A stretch of 64,000 nucleotides of DNA from positions 87,906 to 151,905 of the forward strand of contig CAAAJI010000034.1 in NCBI GenBank assembly GCA_900642245.1, in the 5' to 3' direction. The stretch is from Fragilaria radians (lineage: Eukaryota; Bacillariophyta; Fragilariophyceae; Fragilariales; Fragilariaceae). The stretch's first letter is position 1; every line of letters begins with the position of its first letter. A program made the position numbers and the translations under genes. Positions 36,020 through 47,771 of the stretch are shown piece after piece. Under the pieces are notes generated by a model. That model saw nothing but the letters and a program-made list of their open reading frames with translations, did no database searches and had not been told where the DNA came from.

Positions 36020-36279
36020 TTACGACTTAGATTCATCAGAAATTATCTGTTTGGAATCAGAAACTGAGAAGTAAATGTGAAAATGTGAACGCCCGTAACT
36101 GAGAAGGAAAGGAATTAATTTTTTAGCGAGAGAAGGATCGCCGGCCATTAAGGTGAAATAAACTCTAGTACAGTAATTTTCGCCTTTTCCGTAATAATAT
36201 CAAGTCTTCACCTGTAGGGGCTTATCTTTTCACCAATACTTTCCTCCCAGTAAAGCTAGTTGCAATTCATAATATGAAG

Positions 36280-37010
36280 CAGAAATGATGATGACCGTCT
36301 CTTCATAAATCTGCAAGTTCTGTAATTCAAATCCATTACCCCTGCAAAGGTCTTCTACAGCCTTTTTCTCACCTTATTCAATACGACTTACAAAATTTAA
36401 CCTAGACATGTAATGTTTTCCTTCAACGAGCTCTTCTGTTGCATGAAGTAGCTCTAGCAATAGCCAGTGAAGGCATCAACAATCAATGACCAAACCATGA
36501 GCCTCCAAAGCGTTCTCCTTTGAATGAGATGATGTCAATGTAGAGTCTCTTTCCTGTAGTCAAATTTCCTTGGGACAAAAATATTGTTAATACTTCGCTC
36601 CCTTACTTTCCCTAATGCACAATATTGTCAAACTATTAGTAACTAGTCAAAATGTTCAACACATATACAATGAACATTTGCCATGTAAGAGAATATATCT
36701 TGTGACTTCAAATTTAGATCTTTCAGAGTCCTTTCTCGAATCTTTGGTTCTTTGTTGTTTCCTAATCTACTCTATGTAAAAACTCTCTCAGCCTTCACCA
36801 AAGTAGGATCACATACTGGATCTTAACCTTCTCCCAAGACAGTATAGAATTACCATTTGCATACTCCTTACTCTGGCATCCTTGGAAGATGCGAATAGCA
36901 GTCTTGCCACTGCTATTCCTGAGATCCATCAAACGAACCAGTTCTGTGTTGTCTTTCTCATGCAAGTCCATAATTTTGTTACAAAAAATTGGCGCTCAAC
37001 ATCTACTTGT
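36280..37010 (-). pseudogene. Copia remnant: gag, gag-pre-integrase and integrase pieces, minus strand
   Basis: On the minus strand, near 36780-36970, 'MDLHEKDNTELVRLMDLRN' followed by 'GKTAIRIFQGCQSKEYANGN' matches Copia gag (UBN2-type: '...SG..AF.IV...KT..Y..GNA...WE'). Nearer 36440-36610, broken frames give a 'C.LGK.RER' gag-pre-integrase piece and 'GKRLYIDIISFKGERFGGSWFG', the integrase core start. The gene order is as expected for Copia. Every frame is interrupted, so it is dead. Confidence 0.65.
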
Positions 37011-37625
37011 TGATGTCATCACCTGATTTGCAAAGCTTTACCTTTCCTCACAAACATCCTCAAACTCAGACCATGTATACCTTGTCAAGAAGTTTTCACT
37101 TGAGATAGACCATTCATTCTTACCTTCTTGTCTGGATCAAAAATAAAAGGCTCTATCACTTGTATTACTGATGTATCTGGAGCTGTTATTCACTTCAATC
37201 TTTAAAACTTTGCTTCTATCTATCTTGCATTATTTTTCTTATACAGAATCTCCATTTTCAATGAATGCCTTGCTTATTTGAATTCTTGAATTGATCTTAT
37301 TCGAGGTATCGTTCGTTTGTTAGGCTTCGGCTAAAGCGAGGAAATTTGTCGAATTGTCCATAGGGGGGGGGGAGAGGGGGGCGTTTTTTTTTTGTCGTCG
37401 TGAAAGAATTATCGGAAAATCGTTCTATCGAATTATTCTGTATACTACCGACAATCGAAATTTTCCTGATGAAAAATTTGGCACAGTGGTAATTTATACA
37501 ATATAGTGGTTACTAAAGGAGCGTCTGTTTGACTACTTAACGCGACGCGATGTAAACATGTAACCCAGTAGTAGGAAAGTTGGTAGAGATGTATAGCTCG
37601 GGGAATAAAACTCTTTTTGACGATA
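37011..37625. other. Intergenic stretch upstream of the PDZ-like gene, with a poly-G tract
   Basis: The promoter and 5' UTR of the next gene should lie here. It contains the G-rich tract listed separately. No coding segment is seen. Confidence 0.5.
37363..37391 (+). repeat. G10-AGA-G6 tract followed by T-run
   Basis: Ten G, then AGA, then six G, CG and a run of about ten T. It stands out in AT-rich DNA, about 235 nt upstream of the ATG at 37626. It could form a G-quadruplex or be a slippage-prone homopolymer. Assembly length may be unreliable. Confidence 0.6.
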
Positions 37626-40600
37626 ATGAATGACAATTCGGCGCTCAACGAGAATGATGACTCTGAGAAACAAAATGATTCAAGCACTCGACTTGAAAAT
37701 GACGTTAGTGAAAGTAAGGAAGATGATGAGGAGAAGACGAAATCCTCACCCTCGAAGGATAGCATCAATTCATCCGATGTTACGACAAAAGACAATACGG
37801 CGGAGCAGGATGCAGAGGAAAGTAAACCGAAAATTGACGCAAAATTATCATTATTAGAACAGCCAAAGTTGTCGTCGAAAGATAAAAGTCGTCGCAAAGA
37901 CAAGAAGCATTCTAAAAAATCGGAAAAAGTCGAAATTTCAAAGAGCGATGCACAACGAAAGATCGATCGAAAGGAAGTCAAAAAACAAGAACGGCATTCC
38001 AAGCAACAAAAAGAACAAGAAGAAGAAGAACAACAACAACAACCAAAACAGAATACTTCTGTCATGACACTAGATTTGTCCGTCTCAACGGGTTTAAACG
38101 CTGTCCCACGATACAATCCAACTCGACAGTCTGTATTTTCCTCACGGACGACATTGGTTCTACGATCCAATTCACGACCCATGTATCCAGACGATGCCAT
38201 TCTTTCCTCACAATTAGTACAACGATTTTCCGATCCCTCTCTTGCTGATCATCTACCAGATATCCTAAGAGTTGCATTGCCAATAGGACTTCCGGCTGGA
38301 ATCACCTTGGTAGACAAGCCATATTCTGCCGAAAACAACTTTTATCTCATTCATAAGCATACACCATATATTCTATTCCCAGAGTCAGTCCCACCTGGAA
38401 TGGTTGTAGATACGATTATCATACCACAAACAAAAACAAATACAATGACAACACCAAGAACTACTACCAAAAGTACTACTCCTGCTCTTCCACCAATTGA
38501 ATATAGAGGTTACGCTGCTGAAGATTTATCAACAATACTCACTAAATCTATCTCTATACCCAATCGAGTTTTGATATTGAAAAATCCATTTCATGATGAC
38601 TTACCTAAGTTTGCAACGATCAAACTCTACCTTCCTTCTCATACAACTGCAGAGCACTTGGGACTCACAATTTCATCGGAGAGAGACACAAAGGCTATCC
38701 TTCAGGATGTTTCAGAGTCATCACCCTTTAATAACACTCTTTCCGTAGGGCAACGCATCCTAGCCGTTGGTCTATCTGATGGCACATACCATGACAAGTT
38801 GACAGGATTTAGAGTTCGAAATCTGTTGCTAGAAACTTGTTCTCTTGATGGACGTTATTTGATTGTCAAGCATTACGGAGAAAAAAAGCTTAAAAAAAGA
38901 ACACAGGAACACTCGAACCAAACAGCAAATCAAACTAGTAAAGAACCACAAGCACGTCCTCGATTACTGACAGCCTTATCAGAAACTTGGAAAAGCAGCC
39001 GATCTCACTTAATGTCATCAGGAGCAATCTCGAAGCGAGGATTATTTTTCAGCAAGCAAAGAGACAGTACTAGGAATCTACAACATGGATGGTTCGATTC
39101 ATCGCAAAGGTCTGGAACAAACGATGTGTCAAAGCCTTCTGAGAGGCGATCACAATCCGTTCCTAAAGCAAGATTGACGACTCCTGCCATCACAACGAAC
39201 AAATCCTTACCATCTTCTGAGACGCCAAATGAAGAGGCAGTGCAAAGTTTATCTCCTTCTCATCCAATAAAGCAACGTCGCCGGAGCTCCAACCCCGAGA
39301 CCTTTATTACACAACGACAAGAACCGCTGCAGGAAATATCTGCAGATTCTTCAGAAACATTAACTTTAGATCTTCCTACTGGACTTTTAGGTATTGCATT
39401 TGCAAATAAAGATCAATCGACAATTGTCCTTCGATTTCTCGATAATTCACCACTCAAAGGCAAATTTGCACATATTGTTGGGATGGTCGTGGACTCAATC
39501 ACTCTGACCCCCGGAGTACAGCTTCGAGGACTTGCCGCCGCTGAACTTCGTCAGTCCCTCACGGATACGAAGCATATAAAGGGACGTAAACTTCATTTGA
39601 AAAGTTTCAAGAGTATACAACACTCAATTGACCCGGATGAGAACACGAGCCCTTCTGTAGCAGTTTCTTCAAAAGATGTCTCTCGCGAGCCTTCATACCT
39701 TCGTCGTCACTCTAATCCTGAGACCTCGTCGACACAAAAGCAAGATCAGATACAGGAATCATCTACTAGATTTCCAGACACTATAACACTCGATCTTCCC
39801 ACTGGACTTTTGGGTATTGCCTTTGCGAATGAGAGACAGTCGACAACCGTTCTTCGATTCCTCGATAATTCACCACTCCAAGACAAATTTCCACAGATTG
39901 TTGGGATGGCTGTGGACTCCCTTACTTTACCTCACGGAATGCAACTTCGAGGACTTGTTGCCTCTGAACTTCGTCAGGTCCTCAATGATACGAATCAGTT
40001 AATTGGGCGTAAGCTTATTTTGAGAAATCCCTTTGGATCTGATTTGCCTACCCTCTCGACCACTAAAATTTGGTTACCCACGCTACCTCCCGGTGATGAT
40101 TGGGGTATTGCTTGGGAGGATGCATCAGCAATGGTGAAATCTGTGGCATCATCCTCTCCCCTTTTCCAATTACTTTCTAAAGGACAACTTGTCTTGTCTG
40201 TGGGACTTGCCAATGGACATGAGTACAAAATGCCAACTGGAGAGGAAGTAACCTATCTCCTAAAGAATTCCTCGCTTCCACAATTCATGCTTTTGAAGAA
40301 CGTGATACAACGAAATTCGGAAAAGAAACCGTCGACACAAAATGTGAATCCCAAGTCCTCTCGAAATTTATGGCAGGAGAGTCACAAGCTGTTGAAGGGA
40401 TGGAGTAGTCGTAGGATAAATACGAAAAGCGATATTGCGTCCTCCAATATACCACTTGATAATCGACCAGTTCCAATCATGCAGTCAGCAGGACACCTTC
40501 CGCCACAAAAGCCTGTCCCCGAGTTGTTGGATGAATCCCTGGACGAGTTGACGTTACAACCACGAAGACTCAGTGCCGAACAGAATTCGTCACCAAAACT

Positions 40601-41714
40601 ACCTTCCAATTCACTTTCGTCGGGTGACTCATCGTCTCAACCAACTACGATAACTCCCAACAAGCCAAGCCTTACTCAAAGGGCACAATTCAGAGCAGCA
40701 TTACTTCAATCACCGGCAGCAACAGCAGTCAAAGAAAACAGCAACTCCAAGAAAAAATCAAAGTCAAAGCGTAGTCGTCGATCGAAGTCCTTAGAGTCTC
40801 CCAGGTCATCACAAATAAAAACGAAGGAAACTGATAAACTTTCTGTTCAGCCTAGTCCTTCAATTCTCTCCTCGGAATCTTCACGTAGCCGACCAGAGAT
40901 GTTACCGGACAGGACCATCAAGAAATCTACGGGGAGTCGGCGAGGTGATTTACTCCACAATGAAAATCCTGCACAAAATAAGTCACATCAAAGCCGACTA
41001 GACCATATGACTGCTTCAAAGGCGAATCTCAGCAGTGAGAATGTAACTGCCGAACACCCAACTCGAAACAATTGGGAATCGACATCCATAAAGCTAGACT
41101 CCTCTCGCATGACACTTAGTATATCGCTGATTGACTCCTCTGAGCAAAGCGGTAAAAGAGTTACGACAACGAGAGTCAAAAGTAGCCCTTCTGATCGAAA
41201 TACTAAAGCAATTACAGCTGGAGTAGAAAAACTCAAAAGGGTAACAGAAAACAATGCCATTCATTCCATAGAAGGAGCATTAAATGGAAACGATAAAGAA
41301 GATCCTGGAAATACAAAACTAGAGAACGCTCCCACTAAGGTAAATGAAAGAGACACCGGAGAAATCCCGCAGAGGCAAGGTTTGGGGGATCAGCAAACAT
41401 CTGATTCTAAACATGATGAATTGAATCATGCAAAATCCAACGAAAATGTCATCATAGGTGATATAGCTAACGAAGTGGCGGATGATCCAAATTCGGTATT
41501 CAATATTCGTAGGCCATCGGCAGGAGAAGTCAAACCGGAGAAGTACGACGATGACACTGTGCGTGTAAAAACCTCAGCGGGTCATCGATCAAAATCGAAA
41601 CCGTCAAAGAAGAAATACAAGAATCACACGAAGGATTCGAATGGTGCCAATCACAAACAAGCAAAGAAGGACGAAGATAGTTCCCAAGAGATTCATGACC
41701 ACTCTGACAAGTGA
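37626..41714 (+). CDS. Large protein with five PDZ-like modules
   Basis: A single exon encodes 1362 residues; an in-frame TTG precedes the chosen ATG. Residues 1-160 are highly charged (Lys, Glu, Asp) and Gln-rich. PDZ-like modules are visible near residues 215-320, 330-425, 578-665, 719-805 and 812-900. Modules 3 and 4 are close duplicates ('TLDLPTGLLGIAFAN', 'FLDNSPL', 'VGM.VDS.TL', 'LRGL.A.ELRQ.L'). Modules 2 and 5 share 'SSP....LS.GQ..L.VGL.(N/D)G'. The last ~450 residues are Ser/Lys/Arg-rich and disordered. PDZ domains bind short C-terminal peptides, so a scaffold role at a membrane or cytoskeleton is likely. No membrane segment or catalytic domain is seen. The order suggests a two-module unit that was duplicated. 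Confidence 0.8.
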   Translation: MNDNSALNENDDSEKQNDSSTRLENDVSESKEDDEEKTKSSPSKDSINSSDVTTKDNTAEQDAEESKPKIDAKLSLLEQPKLSSKDKSRRKDKKHSKKSEKVEISKSDAQRKIDRKEVKKQERHSKQQKEQEEEEQQQQPKQNTSVMTLDLSVSTGLNAVPRYNPTRQSVFSSRTTLVLRSNSRPMYPDDAILSSQLVQRFSDPSLADHLPDILRVALPIGLPAGITLVDKPYSAENNFYLIHKHTPYILFPESVPPGMVVDTIIIPQTKTNTMTTPRTTTKSTTPALPPIEYRGYAAEDLSTILTKSISIPNRVLILKNPFHDDLPKFATIKLYLPSHTTAEHLGLTISSERDTKAILQDVSESSPFNNTLSVGQRILAVGLSDGTYHDKLTGFRVRNLLLETCSLDGRYLIVKHYGEKKLKKRTQEHSNQTANQTSKEPQARPRLLTALSETWKSSRSHLMSSGAISKRGLFFSKQRDSTRNLQHGWFDSSQRSGTNDVSKPSERRSQSVPKARLTTPAITTNKSLPSSETPNEEAVQSLSPSHPIKQRRRSSNPETFITQRQEPLQEISADSSETLTLDLPTGLLGIAFANKDQSTIVLRFLDNSPLKGKFAHIVGMVVDSITLTPGVQLRGLAAAELRQSLTDTKHIKGRKLHLKSFKSIQHSIDPDENTSPSVAVSSKDVSREPSYLRRHSNPETSSTQKQDQIQESSTRFPDTITLDLPTGLLGIAFANERQSTTVLRFLDNSPLQDKFPQIVGMAVDSLTLPHGMQLRGLVASELRQVLNDTNQLIGRKLILRNPFGSDLPTLSTTKIWLPTLPPGDDWGIAWEDASAMVKSVASSSPLFQLLSKGQLVLSVGLANGHEYKMPTGEEVTYLLKNSSLPQFMLLKNVIQRNSEKKPSTQNVNPKSSRNLWQESHKLLKGWSSRRINTKSDIASSNIPLDNRPVPIMQSAGHLPPQKPVPELLDESLDELTLQPRRLSAEQNSSPKLPSNSLSSGDSSSQPTTITPNKPSLTQRAQFRAALLQSPAATAVKENSNSKKKSKSKRSRRSKSLESPRSSQIKTKETDKLSVQPSPSILSSESSRSRPEMLPDRTIKKSTGSRRGDLLHNENPAQNKSHQSRLDHMTASKANLSSENVTAEHPTRNNWESTSIKLDSSRMTLSISLIDSSEQSGKRVTTTRVKSSPSDRNTKAITAGVEKLKRVTENNAIHSIEGALNGNDKEDPGNTKLENAPTKVNERDTGEIPQRQGLGDQQTSDSKHDELNHAKSNENVIIGDIANEVADDPNSVFNIRRPSAGEVKPEKYDDDTVRVKTSAGHRSKSKPSKKKYKNHTKDSNGANHKQAKKDEDSSQEIHDHSDK

Positions 41715-44544
41715 ATCATGTTTTGTCAACATGGTTAAGCTTCAACTATGTCATTGGGATTAAGCAAAACTCATGGTACTATGACATTCCAAGAAAATGG
41801 AAGCAATCATTCTTTAAAAACCTTACAAAATTTGATATAATGGTATTAGATATCAACAATCAGTGATGAGTTAATCTAGAGACAAAAGTGACAAAGGATG
41901 TTAAACAAAACATTGTTTAGGTAATTCTCACTACGCACAATTTATGCGCTACATTGAAAGACTGCATGCTGATTATTCCATGTATCAATCAACTGCAATT
42001 TCATCAAAGACTTATTCTCTAAAAAGAACTGCAACCAAAGGTATTATGTATATTGTATTTTACATTGTACATGATCATGTTTCAAGTCTTCCTAAAATGT
42101 ACGAAGTTGATTTTTTGTGGCATTTTACTACCGGGAACCAGAGAGTAATAAAGATATCAGAATGCATCTCTCCAACAACATTTTCATTCGTTTGAGTTGA
42201 TCATAGTGCAGCAATTACTGAAGTGGATCTCCAGTGTGAATCTTATTGACTTCTCTTAGTTCATTTGATACAATTGAGAAGGCAACGACAGTTTTGCAGA
42301 ACTGAGAACAGAGAACGCGAGTCAGAACACAAAAATGTACAATTTAATACAAAGAAGCATTCTAACACACTTAAACGCATAACATATTCAAGGAGTTCTC
42401 CTCTTTTGGGACAAATTATTGTTTGAAAATTGCTTTTGGCTTAGTTTGGTTAATTTCCTTGAAGTCTTGAGTGGTAGTGGTGGGAAAAATATTCTAAAGC
42501 TGGTTATGCTGCTTTCGCTCATGAGAAATGCAAGAAGAATTTCGACTCTGTCTCCACCCCTTAATTGCTGAAGGTAGAGAGACTGTTTATCATAACCAGT
42601 TATGATTTCTTAATTAATAATACAGCTTCCTTGATTACTGTAGTGTCCTCAAGCACCACTATCACGAATCCAAATATCATTGTGAGTTACGCATTGTCAG
42701 AGAATATAAATAACGAACATAACTGAGAGCGTATGAGGCACAAGGAGTAAAATATGAAAGGGAAATGAAGAAATCGATAGTGATGATAAAACAAAGAGAA
42801 AGTATGAACGGCATCGGTAAGAGCAATGAAAGCAATGAGATCAAAATAATTGGTAAGAAATTTCCGAGAATCAATGTACGATAAAAGATTGAGATCCAGA
42901 GAAGAGATACTATGAGGAGAACAAGTTAGCGATATCTGAATTAAGAGAGATAACACCTAAAAGCCTGCAAATTAATGATAGAGAGACTACATTACTTGGA
43001 GAAACAATATGGTAATTAAAAAAATGAACTTCAAAGAGAAAATGAAGCTAAAGCCTATTTGTAATTGCATGATAAAAGGGCGAGAACAACATTATTTATT
43101 AGCTCCCATGTATCACAAAGGAGAGACAAGTGAAGTGAAGGATTGTGAGTTCAGTAAATTCTTAAGGAGATGACATAGTTGAATAGCTGTAATACTTCGA
43201 GAGCTCAATTGAGTAGGCATGACAGATAAGCAGACTTACAGAGTGACTCAACGGGATAGACTGCATGGAAATTCTGTAACACTATGAGCATAATGGTGGT
43301 AAAAATTCCAAGTCAGTAAAAAACAAGGGAATAGCTTAAGCTTAATATCTCAAGAATACAGAGACAATATTCAGCCCAAACCAAATATGATAAATCTATC
43401 ATATACTGCCCCCAATTAGGTTTGACATGCAAGTGAAATACCTTTCCTACTATGAATTCGAATTCGGTACCGTGTCTCATAACAATACCAATTTCAAAAA
43501 CATTTGCCTGAGTCCTTGATGCCTTAAGAACTACACCTAGATGAACATTTCATTGAATATCTATGAATATGCGTTTCCCTTCAAAATTGAACGTAACTTA
43601 ATACAGTGAAAGTAGTATTAGAAGCATAAAAAGAGTAGTACAGATAAGTCATAATCCTTTTAACCGTTGAAATAGCTATCAGGATATGTGTGAAGAAAGT
43701 TGTTTTAATGTCACTGCCAAAATGTAATATTAACAATCCAAGCTCATAATGCGTCAGCCTATCTTATTCCAATAGTGTTTCTCAAAACAAATGTTTATCT
43801 TTGTATTCATTAATAAAATAATGCATCACAGACTGGAAGCTTGCGGCGTATAAATCAGTTTATTCTATGCAAATTATTTGAAGTCATTAGCAATGCTAAC
43901 TAGCAGATCACACGGGAAGTGAATAATATGAGTATCTACTGCCACAGTGTTTAGATTTGTAGGAGCAATCTTTGTTCCTCCTGATATAGCTGGCATCATA
44001 ACAAATCTATACGAACGCAAGTACGCGTACAGCAGCCTTTAATCCAATTTAGAATAAGAATTACTGCACCTTGATAAGATACAAAAGTGAATTTTGTTGG
44101 CTGTTTTTGCTGATGTAATGTCCCAAAGCCGCTTTAAACTCAAGTTTCCGTAGTAAGCACAGAAAAACGAACTTAGCTATATATACAGTCTGTGCTTGTG
44201 TTTGCTGCTCAGAATAATTATCATTCTCCTTTTGCTCTTCAGTGTGGAAGGCTGTACGCTCGCTAGATAAACATTTGGATTCCGTTCCACAGATACGACA
44301 GCCAATAACAATGCTGACGTAAATATGTTCAATTTGCATGTTTACTGCTCCTTTTGCTTTCAACTTTCACAAAAATGTCATCATATAAAATACTAACTAA
44401 TCATGTTGTAATGAAGGCAAAATTTAAGGGAAGATTTAGTCAGTGTTAAATACTATCAAACAGTTTCCAAGCACACCTTACTTTGACTTTGATAACAACT
44501 TAGACATTCCGTAGAGGAACTACATACGAAAAGTGATATGGTCA
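41715..44544. other. 2.8-kb gene-poor region
   Basis: Several short open frames on both strands lack any recognisable motif. No RNA gene, large repeat or transposon domain was identified. The right end should contain the 3' UTR of the minus-strand gene that ends at 44545. Confidence 0.45.
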
Positions 44545-45798
44545 CTAAATTTGTCGAGTTGGGGGTCTCGTAGGTTCTTTTGTTTTCATGGCCTTTGGAG
44601 CCATTGTCTTCATGATCTTTTTCGTTACTTGAACAGTTGGTACTGGAGTTACTTTGAGAACTGGCTTAGCAGTGGGTGCAGCCGAGGACATGGCTTTTGC
44701 AGTTGGTTTTTTGGTAGGTTTCTTTGTAGGTTTTTTAGTAGGCTTGCGTGTGGGTTTTCGGGTCGGAGGTACCACTGGTTCAGAAGTGACAGGAGCTGGA
44801 GTAATTGGTGCAGGAGTGACAGGAGCAGCAGTCACAGGAGAAAGAGTTGGGGCAAGAGTAGGTGGTGAGGTTGGAGGCGATGTAGGAGGAGATGTGGGAG
44901 AAAGTGTTGGGGCATTCGTTGGAGGGTTGGTAGGTTCGGAAGCCTCGCATGCACAAGTGGCCTTGACAAGCTCCACAGTCGCTTCACACTCATTATCTGG
45001 GATGAATCCTTTACTTCCCTGATCAGAATAAGCTTCGCAGGTTGTCTGGTTTCCATCGGGCAAAGTGATGTTGGTATCCAACGCGGTGATCTGATCAGTT
45101 CCGCCACAAACATTGCAAGGTGTAAAGTCACCAACGATTTCCTTACAACCACAGAAACCTACAGTCAAAGCAGGTATGGCGGGACAAAATTGTTCTTCAA
45201 TGAAACCGTTCAATCCAGCATCAACAAATTCGGCGCAAGTAATAGGTTCTTGATTAGGTACCTTCACGATGTTGTTCTCATTAGTGACCGTATAACCCTC
45301 TCCACAGACATCACATGGCGGATATCCTGGACTTTCTCTGGCCGTGCAGCCACAGAATGCAACAGTAAGAGAGACAACAGCTGGACAGAACGTTGGACTA
45401 ATGTAACCATTCCTTCCACGTTCGGCAAACAAGCTGCAAGGAAGAGTTGGGGAACCGGGTAAAGTAATCTTATTGCTGGGATTAGTCAAGTCAAATCCAG
45501 TACCACAAACATTACAATACGTAAAATTATTCTGTTGCTCTTTACATCCACAGGATGCTGTTGCGACAGCTTTGGCTGCATCACAAGATACCGAATCATA
45601 TACACCGTTAACACCGCTTTGCTCTACCTGAGCACAGGTCGTTTCATTAAATCCAGGAACAGTCACAACCGTATCACGATTAGACACGAGCGCGCTGTCA
45701 CCGCAGACAAAGCAATATGCAGTGGTAGGCGCTGCGGTTGGCTGCGCAGCAATCAGGGAAGCCAAAGCGGCAAAGAGGAGAACTGTTACACCGATCAT
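44545..45798 (-). CDS. Secreted protein with four Cys-rich repeats and a Pro/Thr/Lys-rich tail
   Basis: A single minus-strand exon encodes 417 residues. The signal peptide is about residues 1-18 (ending 'IAAQ'). Four repeats of ~60-65 residues follow (about 28-85, 93-150, 158-217, 225-283), each of plan 'C..CG....(T/V)....I..P....TC......G..G.I....C.......(V/A).CGC'. The six conserved Cys per repeat suggest three disulfides. Then comes 'PTNAPTLSPTSPPT' with an 'AP(V/I)TPAP' run and a basic 'RKPTKKPTKKPT' tail, a style typical of diatom wall and matrix proteins. The basic, hydroxyl-rich tail could bind silica or anionic polymers, but that is inference. It is the first of four minus-strand secreted genes in 44.5-57.1 kb. 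Confidence 0.87.
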   Translation of the reverse strand: MIGVTVLLFAALASLIAAQPTAAPTTAYCFVCGDSALVSNRDTVVTVPGFNETTCAQVEQSGVNGVYDSVSCDAAKAVATASCGCKEQQNNFTYCNVCGTGFDLTNPSNKITLPGSPTLPCSLFAERGRNGYISPTFCPAVVSLTVAFCGCTARESPGYPPCDVCGEGYTVTNENNIVKVPNQEPITCAEFVDAGLNGFIEEQFCPAIPALTVGFCGCKEIVGDFTPCNVCGGTDQITALDTNITLPDGNQTTCEAYSDQGSKGFIPDNECEATVELVKATCACEASEPTNPPTNAPTLSPTSPPTSPPTSPPTLAPTLSPVTAAPVTPAPITPAPVTSEPVVPPTRKPTRKPTKKPTKKPTKKPTAKAMSSAAPTAKPVLKVTPVPTVQVTKKIMKTMAPKAMKTKEPTRPPTRQI

Positions 45799-47771
45799 TG
45801 TAAACTATGACATTATTAGGTGAAATTCGAGTCGAAGATTCCTTCGAAAATTGGATCCACTCAGATTACATAATGATTTGTAAGACGTTTTATGAAAGCA
45901 GATGAGTCCCCTAAATGAAAGAATCTTTTCGGCCGCCAAACTTCGAAGTCAATGTTTGTCTGGGAATCTATTGAATCTAATAAAGATCCAATGGAATTTA
46001 ATTTAAATCGAAGTAATTACGACGAAATATTTGCTGTTACGATTTCAGACGGACACTTGAAATATGATTGAGATAGCATTTTGCCACCGGAGTGTCAATA
46101 TTGCACCTGTTCCATAATTCCATAGCAAAGAAGCGAATGAATACTCATGTCTTCAATTCGGCAATAATATCGTTCGACTCATACACAACGATATGGCATC
46201 ATTTCTACTTCCCATCCCACCAAACATCGGTATTGATGTGAATTTTAGGCACGGCTTGCTTTATTGTCATGAGATTTTCAACAGGTAGAATCTCAATTCA
46301 CCTTTACTAATTTCATATAGATTAGCTAGCATTGAAAGGCTTTGGATGACTAAGGCTTCATGAACATGCAAAAGAATTGTACTGAAAAGCAAATTTTTTG
46401 TACCTGTACACTTTTTGCAAACTTTGACAACAACTCAACTCCATGTCTCTTATCTGTATACCTTCTTCTGGGGTCTCTGGTAAATCATCTTTTGTCCTAA
46501 GTAAAAAAGTCTGAGCACTGATTGATCTCTATAACTTCTAAGTCTTCCGCTGCTTCATTCAAGATTGGATTCAAGAGTGATTTTCCATAAAAAGATTTGC
46601 ATACGACCGCAATTTGGCGACTTTTGCTTACATGTGTTTTTGTGGGTCTACTGCTAAGTATTTGTTCCAGTAGTGAGCAAAAAATAAGACAGTGATGTCG
46701 TCATACGGTAGGCTGTGTGAATAACTTACTGTTAGGTGGATGATGAGAATCTTTACGAGCACCCAAATCATATTTAGAAGTCCGTCCCTTATATGGAAAC
46801 GATTGGTATCATTCTAGATACGGCGTGTTGGAGACAAGCGTACGATTTTAACGCAAACATAGTATCGACTCTTTTTCTGGATATGCCTCCTCATCCACCT
46901 CTATCTAGGGAGATTCTCCGAATCCTTGGAGGAATACAAGTCAGGATGAAAAACAGTCGTATCATACTAAGAGCTCTTCACGATCCAGCAAGATTCCATT
47001 CGACACATATTTGGATATTGATCAAGACAAACATGTCGTTAAGAAATGATCGTTTTGTGTGGATTCCTGAATCTCACCAGATATGAGTTTTTTTTTCCGC
47101 TGCAGCTCCTTGAATGCAAGACATAAAAAGCCCATCAATATATAGCATTGCTGCCAAGGTTAATGTCATCGAGGATCCAAATGGCAGCCAAAAGAATATG
47201 GGATACGTTGGATTCGTTATCCAACAAATTGTGTATATCCATTCTACAATCGATTCATACAGCGACTGAAATTAAGGTTTCATTCTTTTGAATAAATTCT
47301 GTCATTGAAATTACTACCAAGCCATGAGATGTGCAGTCGTGGGAGGGAAAGATCCTTGTTCAGGAGATTCTGATTGTCCAATGGCTATACTGCGAAACAA
47401 TTCCAAAGAAGACGTAAAGCGCGGATAGTTTCTTCTGGTCGTCAGTGTAGTGTGACTAATTTTCAAGGGTCTATACTCGAGCTTCAAATTAACTTGATTG
47501 GATTCAATCCACTATTTGCCATAATAGTAAATCACAAAAGCCTTCCTTTTGCTTCGACCCAACTTTCTTGTCTATAGAGCTTTTGTTTTTAGAGACATTT
47601 CCTTACATGCGAAATAATAGTTGTATTCACGAGACCATCCAGAAAAAGCTTTGTTTCGTAAATATTTTGTTCAACAAAATCAGTTACCCTATTCTTTGAT
47701 TGAAAATAATGACGAGAAATAAAGTTCAATAAAGTTGTAAGGCTTATAATTCTATGTACTTCCATTCTAGC
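45799..47771. other. Intergenic stretch
   Basis: It should contain the promoter of the minus-strand gene starting at 45798. A 97-codon plus-strand frame at 46793-47086 has no recognisable feature and is not called. Nothing else was identified. Confidence 0.5.

Noticed and set aside
37445..38200. 251-codon minus-strand frame, Ser/Cys-rich
   Set aside because: It lies antisense to the Lys/Glu/Asp-rich N-terminus of the PDZ-like gene; the Cys and Ser runs are the reverse reading of that biased sequence.
44654..45022. Plus-strand frame rich in Gly and Val that looks like a membrane protein
   Set aside because: It is antisense to the Pro/Thr-rich tail of the secreted gene at 44545; Pro/Thr repeats read backwards give Gly/Val runs. 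The same holds for the frame at 56221-56721.
46793..47086. 97-codon plus-strand frame
   Set aside because: No recognisable domain or composition bias; isolated in gene-poor DNA.
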